Assembly (NCBI GenBank): GCA_027943245.1
Contig: JANDJZ010000693.1
Location: 1-20,560, forward strand
DNA length: 20,560 bases
Origin: Acanthamoeba sp. SK_2022b
Taxonomy: Eukaryota > Discosea > Longamoebia > Acanthamoebidae
Direction of reading: 5' to 3'
Both the position numbers and the translations under genes were made by a program. Shown here piece after piece: positions 9,325 to 17,787 of the stretch. A model generated the notes under the pieces. It did no database searches and was not told where the DNA came from. It was given only the letters and a program-made list of their open reading frames with translations. Position 1 is the first letter of the stretch. Each line of letters opens with the position of its first letter.

Positions 9325-10683
9325 ATGCGGCAGCTAGCAGCGGTATTAGTACTGTTGTTGCTGGCCGTAGCCCCGGTTGTGATCTACTCCGCCCCCTTGT
9401 GCGCCAAGAACGAGACCGCGCATATCCTGGTCAACTCCGACCTCATGCTCGCCGTGGGGGCCGCCTCGTTCGACCTCACGCTTGTCGGCGTTGACTTCTT
9501 CGTCCAGGCGACCCACGTCGACATACAGCCGCCCATGACCGACCTGCGGGTAGTGGGCGCGCGTTGTTCTTGTGACCAGCTGCCCTACCCCCAGAACGAT
9601 AGCCTTGCGTGCTCGTTGACCTTCAGGATGGATCCGCTGTCCGAAGCCCTGGTGGACTGCGCCATCACGGCGCAGCTAACGGTCGACGGCGTCATCGTCG
9701 GCAACTGGACACGCATTGGCACCATTAAGCCGGCGCCGGTGCTGGTGCCCGTCACAGACCAGCGACTGCAGCTGTGGAGCAGCGTCGTGGTCCTGAAGGG
9801 CCAGCACCTGGGCCTGCCCAACACGCGCCAGTGTAGCCAAGATTGTGGCAAGGTCGAGCTTGTGGACTCGGCCGGACACTCTTTTGTTCACGGTGTGGTG
9901 TCCGATGTCAACAGCGGCGCCACGGAGGCCGCCGTACGGCTCCAACAGCTGCCTCTGTACTACGAGCCCGGGCCGCTGCGAGCGCGGATGACGCTGTGGG
10001 GGGTAACCACGCAGTTGGTCGAAGTGGGCACCTTGGTGAAGACGTTCCCGGACAACACCTCCATACTCTACTGCTACGCGTACGCCATTGCCGTGGGCCA
10101 GACGATGGAGTGTGGCATCCTGATCAGGGCCGAAGGGCACTACACCATTGGCAATTTGGACGACTTTACCATCACCCTCGGTACTCGGCCTACATCACCC
10201 CTTGGGTTAGGTGAATGTTGTATTGACAGTGTGTGTCGTGAATCAGGTAAAGGATCGTCAGGGCGCTTGAGCCAACCACGCCTGGCGGAGGATAGGGTCT
10301 GGATCCACTTCAACTTCACGGCTTCGTCCACTCCGGGTCGTGCTCTGATCGAGGTCAGGGCTGTCGCTAATCACACGAAGGGCCCAGCTTCCACCTCGAT
10401 GATCGTCAACTCGCCCTACATTATCCCTATCGTGGCGGGGTGGTCTCCTCCGCCTCCTCCCCCATCCGGTTCGCCCTCGCTCGATGTCCCATGGCACATC
10501 ATCATCCCGATCGTGGCGTCCGTCGGAGGCGTCGTGACGCTTTGCCTCCTGGTGGGCGCCGCTTGCACGATACGAAGGCGATGGAGGCGTAGCCGAGAGG
10601 ACACAGGCGACTACGAGGCGCTCAGCATCAACAACCCCACCAGGTCGGACTCCACGCCCATTGTACAGTTTTATGCAGCTTGA
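9325..10683 (+). CDS. Secreted/type I membrane glycoprotein, tandem paralogue B (two exons)
   Basis: 430 residues from exons 9325-10180 and 10247-10683 (TGA). The ATG at 9325 gives a clean signal peptide (MRQLAAVLVLLLLAVAPVV). Shared with paralogue A in the same order: LAVGAASFDL, the CSC cysteines, VDGVIVGNWTR, KPAPVL, GQHLGLP, GPLRA..LWG and LDDFTITLG just before the intron. Sequons include NWTR, NTSI, NFTA and NHTK. A PPPPPP stalk precedes the transmembrane segment (IIIPIVASVGGVVTLCLLV). A basic stop-transfer and a tail of about 40 residues with DYEALSINN follow; that tail differs from paralogue A and could carry a sorting signal. The 66-nt intron (10181-10246) is stop-free and in frame; it is called from the conserved position, GTACTC donor and AATCAG acceptor. 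The function is unknown. Confidence 0.86.
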   Translation: MRQLAAVLVLLLLAVAPVVIYSAPLCAKNETAHILVNSDLMLAVGAASFDLTLVGVDFFVQATHVDIQPPMTDLRVVGARCSCDQLPYPQNDSLACSLTFRMDPLSEALVDCAITAQLTVDGVIVGNWTRIGTIKPAPVLVPVTDQRLQLWSSVVVLKGQHLGLPNTRQCSQDCGKVELVDSAGHSFVHGVVSDVNSGATEAAVRLQQLPLYYEPGPLRARMTLWGVTTQLVEVGTLVKTFPDNTSILYCYAYAIAVGQTMECGILIRAEGHYTIGNLDDFTITLGTRPTSPLGLGECCIDSVCRESGKGSSGRLSQPRLAEDRVWIHFNFTASSTPGRALIEVRAVANHTKGPASTSMIVNSPYIIPIVAGWSPPPPPPSGSPSLDVPWHIIIPIVASVGGVVTLCLLVGAACTIRRRWRRSREDTGDYEALSINNPTRSDSTPIVQFYAA

Positions 10684-10769
10684 TCGCGAGCAAGAAAAAG
10701 AAGGAAAAAAAGGAAATGGCTCGGAATCAAAGTGTTGGATCGGATCTGGATTAGAGAAGGAAGCGCAGG

Positions 10770-13043
10770 ATGATGGCACGGAGCAGCAAAGCGGAGAAGC
10801 TGAGCTTGAATGAGCGCGAGTTTCTCCTCGCATCTCTTGCCGAGGGCCGGCGGTTGGACGGGCGTGGCCTCTACGACTATCGTACACTGAAGATTTCCTT
10901 CCCCTACCAACCAGGCTACTGCGAGGTTCAACTCGGCCAGACGAGGTACCATCTCTTCCTGTTTTGCAAGACTCATTCGCCACAAATTCGCCATGATTAT
11001 TTTTAATCCTACTTTCTACTCAAAATTATAATTTTTGCATTTCTTGATCAAAAAACCATCTCTCTATGTGCCCAGGGTGTACGTGGTTGTGCGGTGTGAG
11101 GTGGTGGAGCCCTTCCCCGACCGGCCGACGGAGGGTTTCTTCATATTCAACACCGAGTTCTCGCCCATGGCCTCCCCCTCCTTCGAGGTGGGCGCCCGGT
11201 ACCAGCCCCTCCCTACTCGCTGCCACTTCTCCGTATCTCTGACGCCGGCGCCGTGTCGCACTTGGTGCTGTGCCTCTACGCTCGCCTCCTCAGCGTGTCG
11301 GAGGAGGCGGTCGAGGTTGGCCGATTGATCGAACGCAGCCTGCGTGACAGCCGCGCCATCGACACCGAGGCGCTGTGCATCCGCGCGGGCGAGAAGGTGT
11401 GGGCCGTGCAGATCGACGTCCACGTGCTCGATGACGGCGGCAACCTCATCGACGCCGCCTCGATCGCCACGGTCTCTGCTCTCCTTCACTTCCGCCGGCC
11501 CGACGTCACCATCACCGGCGACGCCATCACCGTCGTACGCGCCTCCCCGCGTTTGCCCAGTCGCTCTTGTTTTGGCGTTCGTTCGTGGCTCACGGCCAGC
11601 CGATTGCGTGCGCACGTGCCTAGCATTCCGTTGCCGACAGAGAGCCAGTGCCGCTCAGCATTCACCACGTGCCCCTCTGCGTCACCTTTGCCGTCTTTGG
11701 CGACGGGTACGTGCTCGCGCGCCCGTCGAGCGTTTCTGACACTCACGCGCTGAGATCACTGCGCGCCTCGTCTTGCCTGCGCGCGCGCGCGCGTACACGT
11801 GTGCAGCGACCAGGTCGTGGTCGACCCCTGGTTCAAGGAGGAGCAGACGCTGAACGGCCGAGTGACCCTCATCCACAACCAGGTTCTCTTACGCGCCCCG
11901 CTCGCATGACCTGGCCTCGATCATCGGGGGGAGCGGGGGGGGGGCTTGTGCGTACTGACGGTGACGCGGTTTGTTTCGTTGCGGGCCAACAGCACAGGGA
12001 GCTGTGCGGCGTGCACAAGTCGGGCGGGCCCGGCTTGCCCCTCGGCACGCTCGTCAAGTGCTCCAAGATCGCCGCCGTCAAGGTGCGTAGCTACGCCGTC
12101 GCCCCCCCCCCCCTCTCCAACGAGGCCCGCGACATGTGGGGTCGCCGTGACCGTTGGGCTGGATCGCTGTCTCTCAACCGCGGCGTGACGTCATCGCGCA
12201 GGTGCAAGACGTCATCCAGGCGATCCAGTCCGCTATCACGGCCCAGCCGCCCACGCCCAGCGCCGTTCCTCGACCCTTCCACCTCGTGGCGCCGTACGTC
12301 GTCTCTCCCCTCTCTCTCTCTCTCTGCCACGCCGGCAGGACGGAGGCCCTTGCTAACGTCGTCGTGTCGCTCTCTTTCTCTCTCTCCATCGCAGGAGCGC
12401 GGGCGAGGTCGTGCCGGCGCCTGCGACTGCGGTGACCGCGCCTGCGCCGTCGGCTGCCGCCGAGGCGAAGCCTGTGGCCGCTGCGCCGTCGTCCACGACG
12501 TCTTCGACTGCCGCCGCCGCTGCCGCCGCCACGGCGCCGGCCTTCGAGTTCAAGCAGACCGAGATACCGCTCATGTCGTGGGACGACGAAGACGATGGGG
12601 ACAAGACGAAGAAGACGACGCCTTCGGCGGTGGACAGCTTCTTGGCCGACGTCAAGAAGGAGGCCTCGCGACGAGTCGACGCCATGGACGAAGAAGGGGA
12701 GGAGGAGGAGAGCAACGGAAAACAGAAGAAGGCCACGAAAACGAAGAAGATGGTGGTAGACAGCGACGAGGATGAGGAGGAGGACGAGGAGGAGGAGACG
12801 ACGGTGGTGCTTCAATCGTCCTTTGACAAGAGCCAATCCGAAGCTGAGGCGCTCATGAAGAAGCAGCAAGAAGAGGAGGAGAGGAGGAAGCAGGAGGAGA
12901 AGGAGCGAAAGGAGAAGGAGGAGGAGGACAAGAGGAAGGCCGCCGCCGCCGCCGCCGCAGCCAAGCCACTGCCCGCCAACGATCTGTCGGTGGCCATCAA
13001 GAAGAAGAAGAAGCCGGCGGCCACAAAGAAGACGGGCAAGTGA
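10770..13043 (+). CDS. RRP45: Exosome complex subunit RRP45 (EXOSC9), RNase PH-like (eight exons)
   Basis: About 502 residues. Exons: 10770-10945, 11076-11198, 11294-11534, 11645-11706, 11807-11882, 11993-12082, 12202-12293, 12395-13043 (TGA). RRP45 is one of the six RNase PH-like subunits of the eukaryotic exosome ring, which threads RNA to RRP6 and RRP44 and is itself catalytically inactive in known cases. Diagnostic stretches: LSLNEREFLLASL, RRLDGRGLYDYR, FNTEFSPMASPSFE, IERSLRDSRAIDTEALCI, ALLHFRRPDVTITGD, VPLSIHHVPLCVTFA, VVDPWFKEEQ, RELCGVHKSGG and KCSKIAAVK. The last exon encodes a low-complexity tail: Ala/Pro-rich, then acidic (LMSWDDEDDGD), then Glu/Lys-rich coiled coil and a basic end with KKKKK, a likely nuclear signal. 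Two adjacent ATGs (10770, 10773) could start it. The start lies 86 bp after the previous stop, so the promoter is very short. Confidence 0.94.
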
Positions 13044-13122
13044 AGTGAAGAGGAGGAGGACCCCCCCCACAGATCAAGTTAATTGGGACAACAGAGGCTC
13101 CCCTTTAAAACCACCACCACCT
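13044..13122. other. 79-bp gap between convergent stop codons
   Basis: RRP45 (plus) and the SET gene (minus) end facing each other here, so their 3' UTRs almost certainly overlap. It contains a C run near 13061-13068 and TTTAAA near 13104. Confidence 0.7.
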
Positions 13123-13914
13123 TCAGGCGTTTGGTTGCAACAACGAGTCCAGGGCATTGGCCGACGGCAGCGCCCTGCGTCGCTGTCTGAGCCACTTGCG
13201 GCTTCTCTTACGCCTGGCCCCCGCGCTGGCCGACGCGTGGTCTGGCGGCCCGCGCTTCTGTCCACCCGTGGGGCGGTGGTGGCGGGCGTCTGGCTCGTGG
13301 CTGGGGAGGTCCAACACAGCCGGCAGCTCTTCTGCGGGCGGCTCTGCAGGCTCGCCGCGCAGATCACGGATGGTGTCCCGTAGCCAGCGGTGCGTGGCCT
13401 CCACCTCGGTGAGCTGGAGGTCAAGCTCGGCCAACAAGACGTTCTTGTCGAGTGGTGGCGCTTTTGCTTTGAAGGCACGGGCCTCGTCCCTGTCGGAGAG
13501 CACAGGCAATGGAGGCGGCGCGAAGAGGAGGCCGGTGCACGCCTCCGCCCCACAGGGACAGGGCTTGACGTTCTCCTCTGAGGTGCTTGGGCTCCAGCCA
13601 GAGTTTATCACCAGCTCGGTCCCGGGGCGGAGCGTGTGGCCAGGAAGTAGCACAAAGGCGATACCCACTCGTTCTGCTCCATAGGCATACAGGACAGCAG
13701 AACAGTTGGGGGAGCAGCCATGGTTGACGAAGCGCGAGATGTTGCCTTGGTCCGTGGCGTCAATGCAGTACTTGGAGTTGAGGGCGTAGGAGAAGTACGG
13801 TGCGTTGTCCGTCCTCTCCTTGACTAGCCTGGGTGTTTGGGAAGCTTTGGGATGGAAGCTTTGGAATTGCCGAAGCTTTGGGCCAAAGCTTTGGTCAAGG
13901 AGGTGCTGATTGAC
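13123..13914 (-). CDS. SET/post-SET domain protein, 3' exon; 5' end unresolved
   Basis: SET proteins transfer methyl groups from S-adenosylmethionine to lysine, often of histones. The terminal exon (263 codons, TGA at 13123-13125) follows the acceptor TTTTGTGCAG. It encodes the C-terminal SET half: YFSYALNSKYCIDATDQGN, ISRFVNHGCSPNC (the core motif), GHTLRPGTELVINSGW, and a post-SET zinc loop CPCGAEACTGLL. A Leu/Glu-rich helical region and a basic tail follow (ARRKRSRKWLRQRRR, a likely nuclear signal). The N-terminal SET half, with its GxG cofactor loop, is not seen in this exon or upstream. A candidate first exon from ATG 14068 to about 13985 (MLLAQAVRSTS onward) keeps phase but has no SET motif. 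Either an exon is missed, the gene is degenerate, or this is an unusually short SET. The frame can be extended into the antisense of cyclin H, but I reject that. Confidence 0.7.
   Translation of the reverse strand, partial: VNQHLLDQSFGPKLRQFQSFHPKASQTPRLVKERTDNAPYFSYALNSKYCIDATDQGNISRFVNHGCSPNCSAVLYAYGAERVGIAFVLLPGHTLRPGTELVINSGWSPSTSEENVKPCPCGAEACTGLLFAPPPLPVLSDRDEARAFKAKAPPLDKNVLLAELDLQLTEVEATHRWLRDTIRDLRGEPAEPPAEELPAVLDLPSHEPDARHHRPTGGQKRGPPDHASASAGARRKRSRKWLRQRRRALPSANALDSLLQPNA
13842..13894. repeat. Four direct copies of AAGCTTTGG within 53 bp
   Basis: Copies lie at 13842-13850, 13856-13864, 13873-13881 and 13886-13894. They sit in the predicted 5' part of the SET exon, where they give QSF/KLR/KAS-type residues with no SET homology. 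This may be an unspliced intron or an inserted low-complexity segment. Confidence 0.85.
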
Positions 13915-14151
13915 CTGCACAAAAGGAGAGCGACAGCGGTGGGTGTAGGTAGTTTGATGCTCAGCTGATGTTAAACGAAGTAACACCCTTCCATATGCGC
14001 TCCTCCGGCCCCTGGTGTGGTAACTTGTGCCTTGTTGAAGTCGACCGCACAGCTTGCGCCAGCAACATGTGGCGACTTGCCAGAAAAAAGAAAGAACATG
14101 ATGAAAACAAAAGAAAATACAAAAGAGAGGAGAAGGGGAGAGCGAACGACG

Positions 14152-15435
14152 ATGATCCCCTTCGCCAAGTCCTCTCATTGCCGAGACTGGCTCTTCACTA
14201 ATGAGGACCTTCTTCGCAAACGGAAGCAGGAATGCAATGACAAGGCGTTTGGAAAGGTAATTGCGCAGATCGATCGCCAAGCCGCTGCCAAATTGGCTGA
14301 AGCAGGCAGCGATTCGTCGATCGAGGAGAAGCGGCAGAAGGCCATCTCGGCCCGAACTCTCTCAATAGAGGAGGAAGATCTTATTAAGAAGTGGTACGCG
14401 ACCAAGATAAGAGAGTTTGGGCAGCTTGGTCTGCCAGAGAAGGTGCTGGGCACGGCTACCATCTACTTCAAACGCTTCTTCCTTTCTAACGCCATCACCC
14501 ACCACGACCTGCGACACATCATGTACGTAGGCACCACATTTGCCTCAGATTTATTCCTAATCTGAGGATTTACATGCTTTTTCTCCACTGCAGGCTGGCG
14601 TCCATGTACCTGGCAGCAAAGGTAGAAGAGGTCGTGCTCCCTGTAGATAATATTGCCGCTCCTGTCAATGCCAAGAAGGTGTCCCTACACGATCTTGTCT
14701 CTCGTGCAGCGCCCGTGGATGCTCATACGTGCCTTGCGATGCTGGCTCTCGTTCGTGTAGGAGGACGTCTTGGCAATGGAGATACCGTTGCTGGAGGGTC
14801 TGGAGTTCGATTTGATCGTTCATCTTCCCTATAACCCACTCTATGGCTTCATCATCGACCTCAAGGTGCTACATCACCTTTCTCTTTCGCTTCCTGCTCG
14901 TCGTTCGCTTGACCCCGTTCCCTCTCTCTCGAATTGCGAAACAGGAGTCGACGACGCCGCCCACAAGCCCAGAGAAGCTGCAGGGACGAGCACGCCGACA
15001 CATCAACGACCTCCTCATCACCGACGCTCCCTTCCTCTACCCGCCCGCACAGCTCGCCCTCGCCGCCCTTCGCAAGGCCTCCGAGGAAGAAGGCTATCCT
15101 TTCGCCGAGTACGCACCTCCTGCTCACCGTCGCCGCACGCGTGTGTACATGTACATGTGTACATGTAGACAGACTCACAGCGATATGGTTGCGCAGGTAC
15201 ATACACAACCGATTCCACGCCAACCCGGGCTACGATCAACTGCGAACGAACCTCGAGACCATCCAGCAGCACATCACCGAGGGCGGCCAGATGGATGTGT
15301 CGCGCGTGAAGAAGATCGACCGAAAGCTCAAGAAATGCCTCAACCCCGAGTTCATTCCCGGGACCGAGGCGTACGCGCTTCCTCTCGACTGCGGACACAA
15401 GCTGTTGCGCTCCCTGCCCCGTGCCAACACTCGAA

Positions 15436-15502
<67 letters not shown>

Positions 15503-15929
15503 GCGCGTGATGTAGATACGCCAAGAGAAGGGAGAGGGAACAGGCGGAGCGAGCGGCCAGAAGGCAGGAGAAGCTCAAGCGGCAGGCCGAGGGACAGATC
15601 GACGCCGAAGGTACCGCGCGTTCGTTGCGTGCGCGCGTCTCTTTCCCTGTTTGCGAATGGCATAACTGTCGGGACGAATGGGCGTGGTGTGCAGCGTTCC
15701 TCGCGGGAGCGGGGGACGACGATAAGGACAAGGACGCACCTTTCCTCCTCCACTCGAACGCGAAACGACTTCGAAACTCGAGTATGTGTTTACGTTTCCT
15801 GCTCACAACGTAACGCCACTTGGTATATACTCTCGTCCTCACGTTCATCTATTGTCAGACGACGACAATGGAAAAGATAAGGAGCCCGAGAACGTCAAGA
15901 AGCGACGGACCGACGAAGCACAGGAATGA
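14152..15929 (+). CDS. CCNH: Cyclin H, TFIIH/CAK subunit (seven or eight exons)
   Basis: 383 residues with exon 7, 354 without. Exons: 14152-14522, 14594-14678, 14761-14865, 14945-15108, 15197-15370, 15516-15610, 15695-15781 (optional), 15859-15929 (TGA). In animals cyclin H activates CDK7 with MAT1 in the CDK-activating kinase of TFIIH. Matches to cyclin H: KSSHCRDWLFTNEDLLRKR at the N-terminus, then VLGTATIYFKRFFLSNAI, MYLAAKVEE (first cyclin fold), EFDLIVHLPYNPLYGFIID (a distinctive cyclin H stretch), and INDLLITDAPFLYPPAQLAL (second fold). The middle segment EAGSDSSIEEKRQKA before the fold fits cyclin H, not cyclin C. The C-terminus is charged and helical (YAKRREREQAER, then Asp/Lys-rich). 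Intron 5 carries a long GT array. Exon 7 has good splice signals (GTGCAG and GTATGT) but exons 6 and 8 also join in frame, so it may be a cassette. Confidence 0.9.
15438..15500. repeat. (GT)31 microsatellite in cyclin H intron 5
   Basis: An uninterrupted GT run of 63 nt within intron 15371-15515. It is almost the same length as the two arrays in the ALDH gene. Confidence 0.97.
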
Positions 15930-16295
15930 GTTGGGACGCGTGGCCCGAAGCGTTGTTTGAAGACGGTGCCACTCTTCTTTCAATAGCAACGCGTTAGTTC
16001 TCTCTCGTCTCCGTGGCGTGCCGTGTGTGAGGGCGCTGTCTGAGGTGGGACAGACAGGCCATGACCGGCCACCTGCCCTTCGAGAGAAGGGCAACTAATA
16101 ATGAATTAGAACGAAAAATGCGGGAAATGGACGGAAAATGGGACGGGGAGCTCTAGAAGCCACACCGCCAGAGTGACCAGGAGGGGCTGGCTGGGACAAG
16201 GTGAGGTCACACCCTTCTGAACTGAACGAGAGCACGACATCGATCGTCGAGTTGCAGAGGAATCCATTCAGGGTGCACTGAGAGAGATTTCAGAA
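15930..16295. other. Intergenic region with two adjacent inverted repeats
   Basis: This stretch runs from the cyclin H stop to the coiled-coil gene start. At 16075-16092 a perfect 6-bp stem GCCCTT/AAGGGC encloses CGAGAG. Just before it, AGGTGG (near 16043) can pair with CCACCT (near 16069), with GGCC pairs inside. These could form 3' UTR hairpins. No coding exon is recognised. Confidence 0.5.
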
Positions 16296-17501
16296 ATGAA
16301 TTTCATGCGACAACTCTCGGGCGGGGGTTCATCGAAGAAGCAAACATCAAATCAAGGATGGACGGACGAGGTGGAAGCGATGGAAAAGCCCAAACCGACG
16401 GCCGCACGCAAGGCATCCTTAAACGCACTCTCTTCCAACCCTAAAGCGCCACCGCATCCTCCTGCGACTTCATCTACCACCACATCTTCCGCATCTTCGA
16501 ATGGGCCTTCGCTGGAGGAGAAAGCGCAAGAGTACGAGCGAAGGATCAACGTGCTCACTTTCTGCCTGGAGGAGCAGGTGACGGAGAATGCACAGCTTCA
16601 GAAGCGACTCGACACCGTCATGGCGCTCTACGCACCCAAGGAAACGGGCTCGAATGGGATCGGCATGTACGGCAGCGGTTCGATGCTGGGTGGCCCCGAC
16701 CAGCCTGCAGCAATATACGAGAGGATGAAGGCCCTCGAGGCTCAGCTGCGCGAAAAGGAGGATGCGATCGAGGAGCTTCACGAGGCGCATGCCAAAGTCG
16801 AGGAGGAGAAGGAGGAGCTCAAGCGCGAATTGACTGAACATCGCAAGAAGATGGACACTCTCTCGCGGGAAATTGACGAGATGAAGAAGGAGGAGTCGGG
16901 TGCCACTTCCTCTGCCTCGTCTGCCGGCCCCAACGGCGACAGCTCCAAAGCCGGCACAGCATCCTCTGCTTCAGATCAGATCAAATACTGGAAGGACCGC
17001 TACAAGCGGGAGAACGAGCTCGTCTACTCGTACGAGGAGACCATCGAGCGACTCAAGCAGTCGTCCAAAGCAAAGGAGCGAAAATACAAGGCGATGGTGG
17101 AGCAACTCAAGAAGGCCAAGGAGCGCACCGCCTCACTGCAGGACTCGAACGAGGAGTACGAGAAGAAGCTGCAGAAGGTGGAGAAGGACCTCATGGACTC
17201 TCTGCACAAGGAAGGCGAGCGGCGTATGGAAGCCGAGTACTGGCAAGACTCCATGAGGAGGAAGCTCAAGAAGCTCAAGAAGAAGCTGAAGAAGCTCGAG
17301 GCCAAGCAGGGTACGCACCACCATCAACGTTCTTTGTCAGCGCTATTAACGCGAGACCGTCGTCCGCGTGTAGCGGCTCATCTGACGACCGTCCTTCTGC
17401 CAGGCGAGGGAGAGGCGTCGAGCGACACCGACGACTCAACAAGCGACACGGAGAGCGCTTCAACAGAAAACGAAGAGAAAGAGGACGATGACGCTGAGTA
17501 A
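16296..17501 (+). CDS. Coiled-coil protein of unknown function (two exons)
   Basis: 370 residues if the 93-nt intron (17311-17403, donor GTACGC, acceptor CTGCCAG) is removed; 401 if it is retained, since it is in frame and stop-free. Exons: 16296-17310 and 17404-17501 (TAA). The order is: a Ser/Thr/Pro-rich disordered N-terminus (1-72); a coiled coil (about 73-112); a Gly/Ser/Met linker (GSNGIGMYGSGSM); a long coiled coil (about 138-200); a Ser/Ala linker; a third coiled coil (about 227-337) ending in a run of Lys-Leu heptads (RRKLKKLKKKLKKLEAKQ); and a very acidic SDTDDSTSDTES tail. No catalytic motif or membrane segment is seen. The basic helix followed by an acidic tail could bind nucleic acid, membrane or cytoskeleton, none of which is shown. 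I do not recognise the family. Confidence 0.85.
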   Translation: MNFMRQLSGGGSSKKQTSNQGWTDEVEAMEKPKPTAARKASLNALSSNPKAPPHPPATSSTTTSSASSNGPSLEEKAQEYERRINVLTFCLEEQVTENAQLQKRLDTVMALYAPKETGSNGIGMYGSGSMLGGPDQPAAIYERMKALEAQLREKEDAIEELHEAHAKVEEEKEELKRELTEHRKKMDTLSREIDEMKKEESGATSSASSAGPNGDSSKAGTASSASDQIKYWKDRYKRENELVYSYEETIERLKQSSKAKERKYKAMVEQLKKAKERTASLQDSNEEYEKKLQKVEKDLMDSLHKEGERRMEAEYWQDSMRRKLKKLKKKLKKLEAKQGTHHHQRSLSALLTRDRRPRVAAHLTTVLLPGEGEASSDTDDSTSDTESASTENEEKEDDDAE

Positions 17502-17787
17502 GCGTTTCCTCCCTACACGACAACACATTCGAAGTATCAGCCAGGCGGCTCTCTTCCCTGTCCGTCTCTGTCTCCTCTGTCACTGCTGTAATTATACATT
17601 CTCCCTTCTCTCTACCCCTCAGTCGCGTCTCTTTGTTGTCCTCGCCTCTGCTTCCGCCAACAGGAAGTAGGCGCTCCTCCTTCGCCCACTTTATTTGTTT
17701 TTGAATTTATTTGTTGCGATACGTCGCTACACACTGTGTTCTTGTGGCGTTGTGGCGTTGAGGCGGTCGCGAACAGTTGACTGGGTC
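17502..17787. other. Convergent 3' region with minus-strand AATAAA signals
   Basis: TTTATT at 17690-17695 and 17706-17711 reads AATAAA on the minus strand, about 80-100 nt after the dioxygenase stop. They are good poly(A) signal candidates for that gene. No signal is obvious for the + strand coiled-coil gene. Confidence 0.6.
17706..17711 (-). terminator. Poly(A) signal AATAAA for the dioxygenase gene
   Basis: AATAAA on minus, 77 nt past the stop codon; a second copy follows at 17690-17695. Confidence 0.5.

Noticed and set aside
12174..13070. 298-codon Leu/Arg-rich open frame on minus
   Set aside because: It is antisense to the Glu/Lys-rich tail of RRP45; the composition mirrors that tail and no motif is present.
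14017..14151. Upstream starts (14098 and earlier) for cyclin H
   Set aside because: The added residues are Lys/Glu-rich with no match, while MIPFAKSSHCRDW aligns with the usual cyclin H N-terminus.
13915..14280. N-terminal extension of the SET frame to 14280
   Set aside because: It runs through a strong acceptor (TTTTGTGCAG) and antisense to the conserved cyclin H first exon, with no SET homology.
14152..15929. Cyclin C as identity
   Set aside because: The N-terminus resembles both, but LIVHLPYNPLYGFIIDLK and the second fold ITDAPFLYPPAQLAL fit cyclin H.
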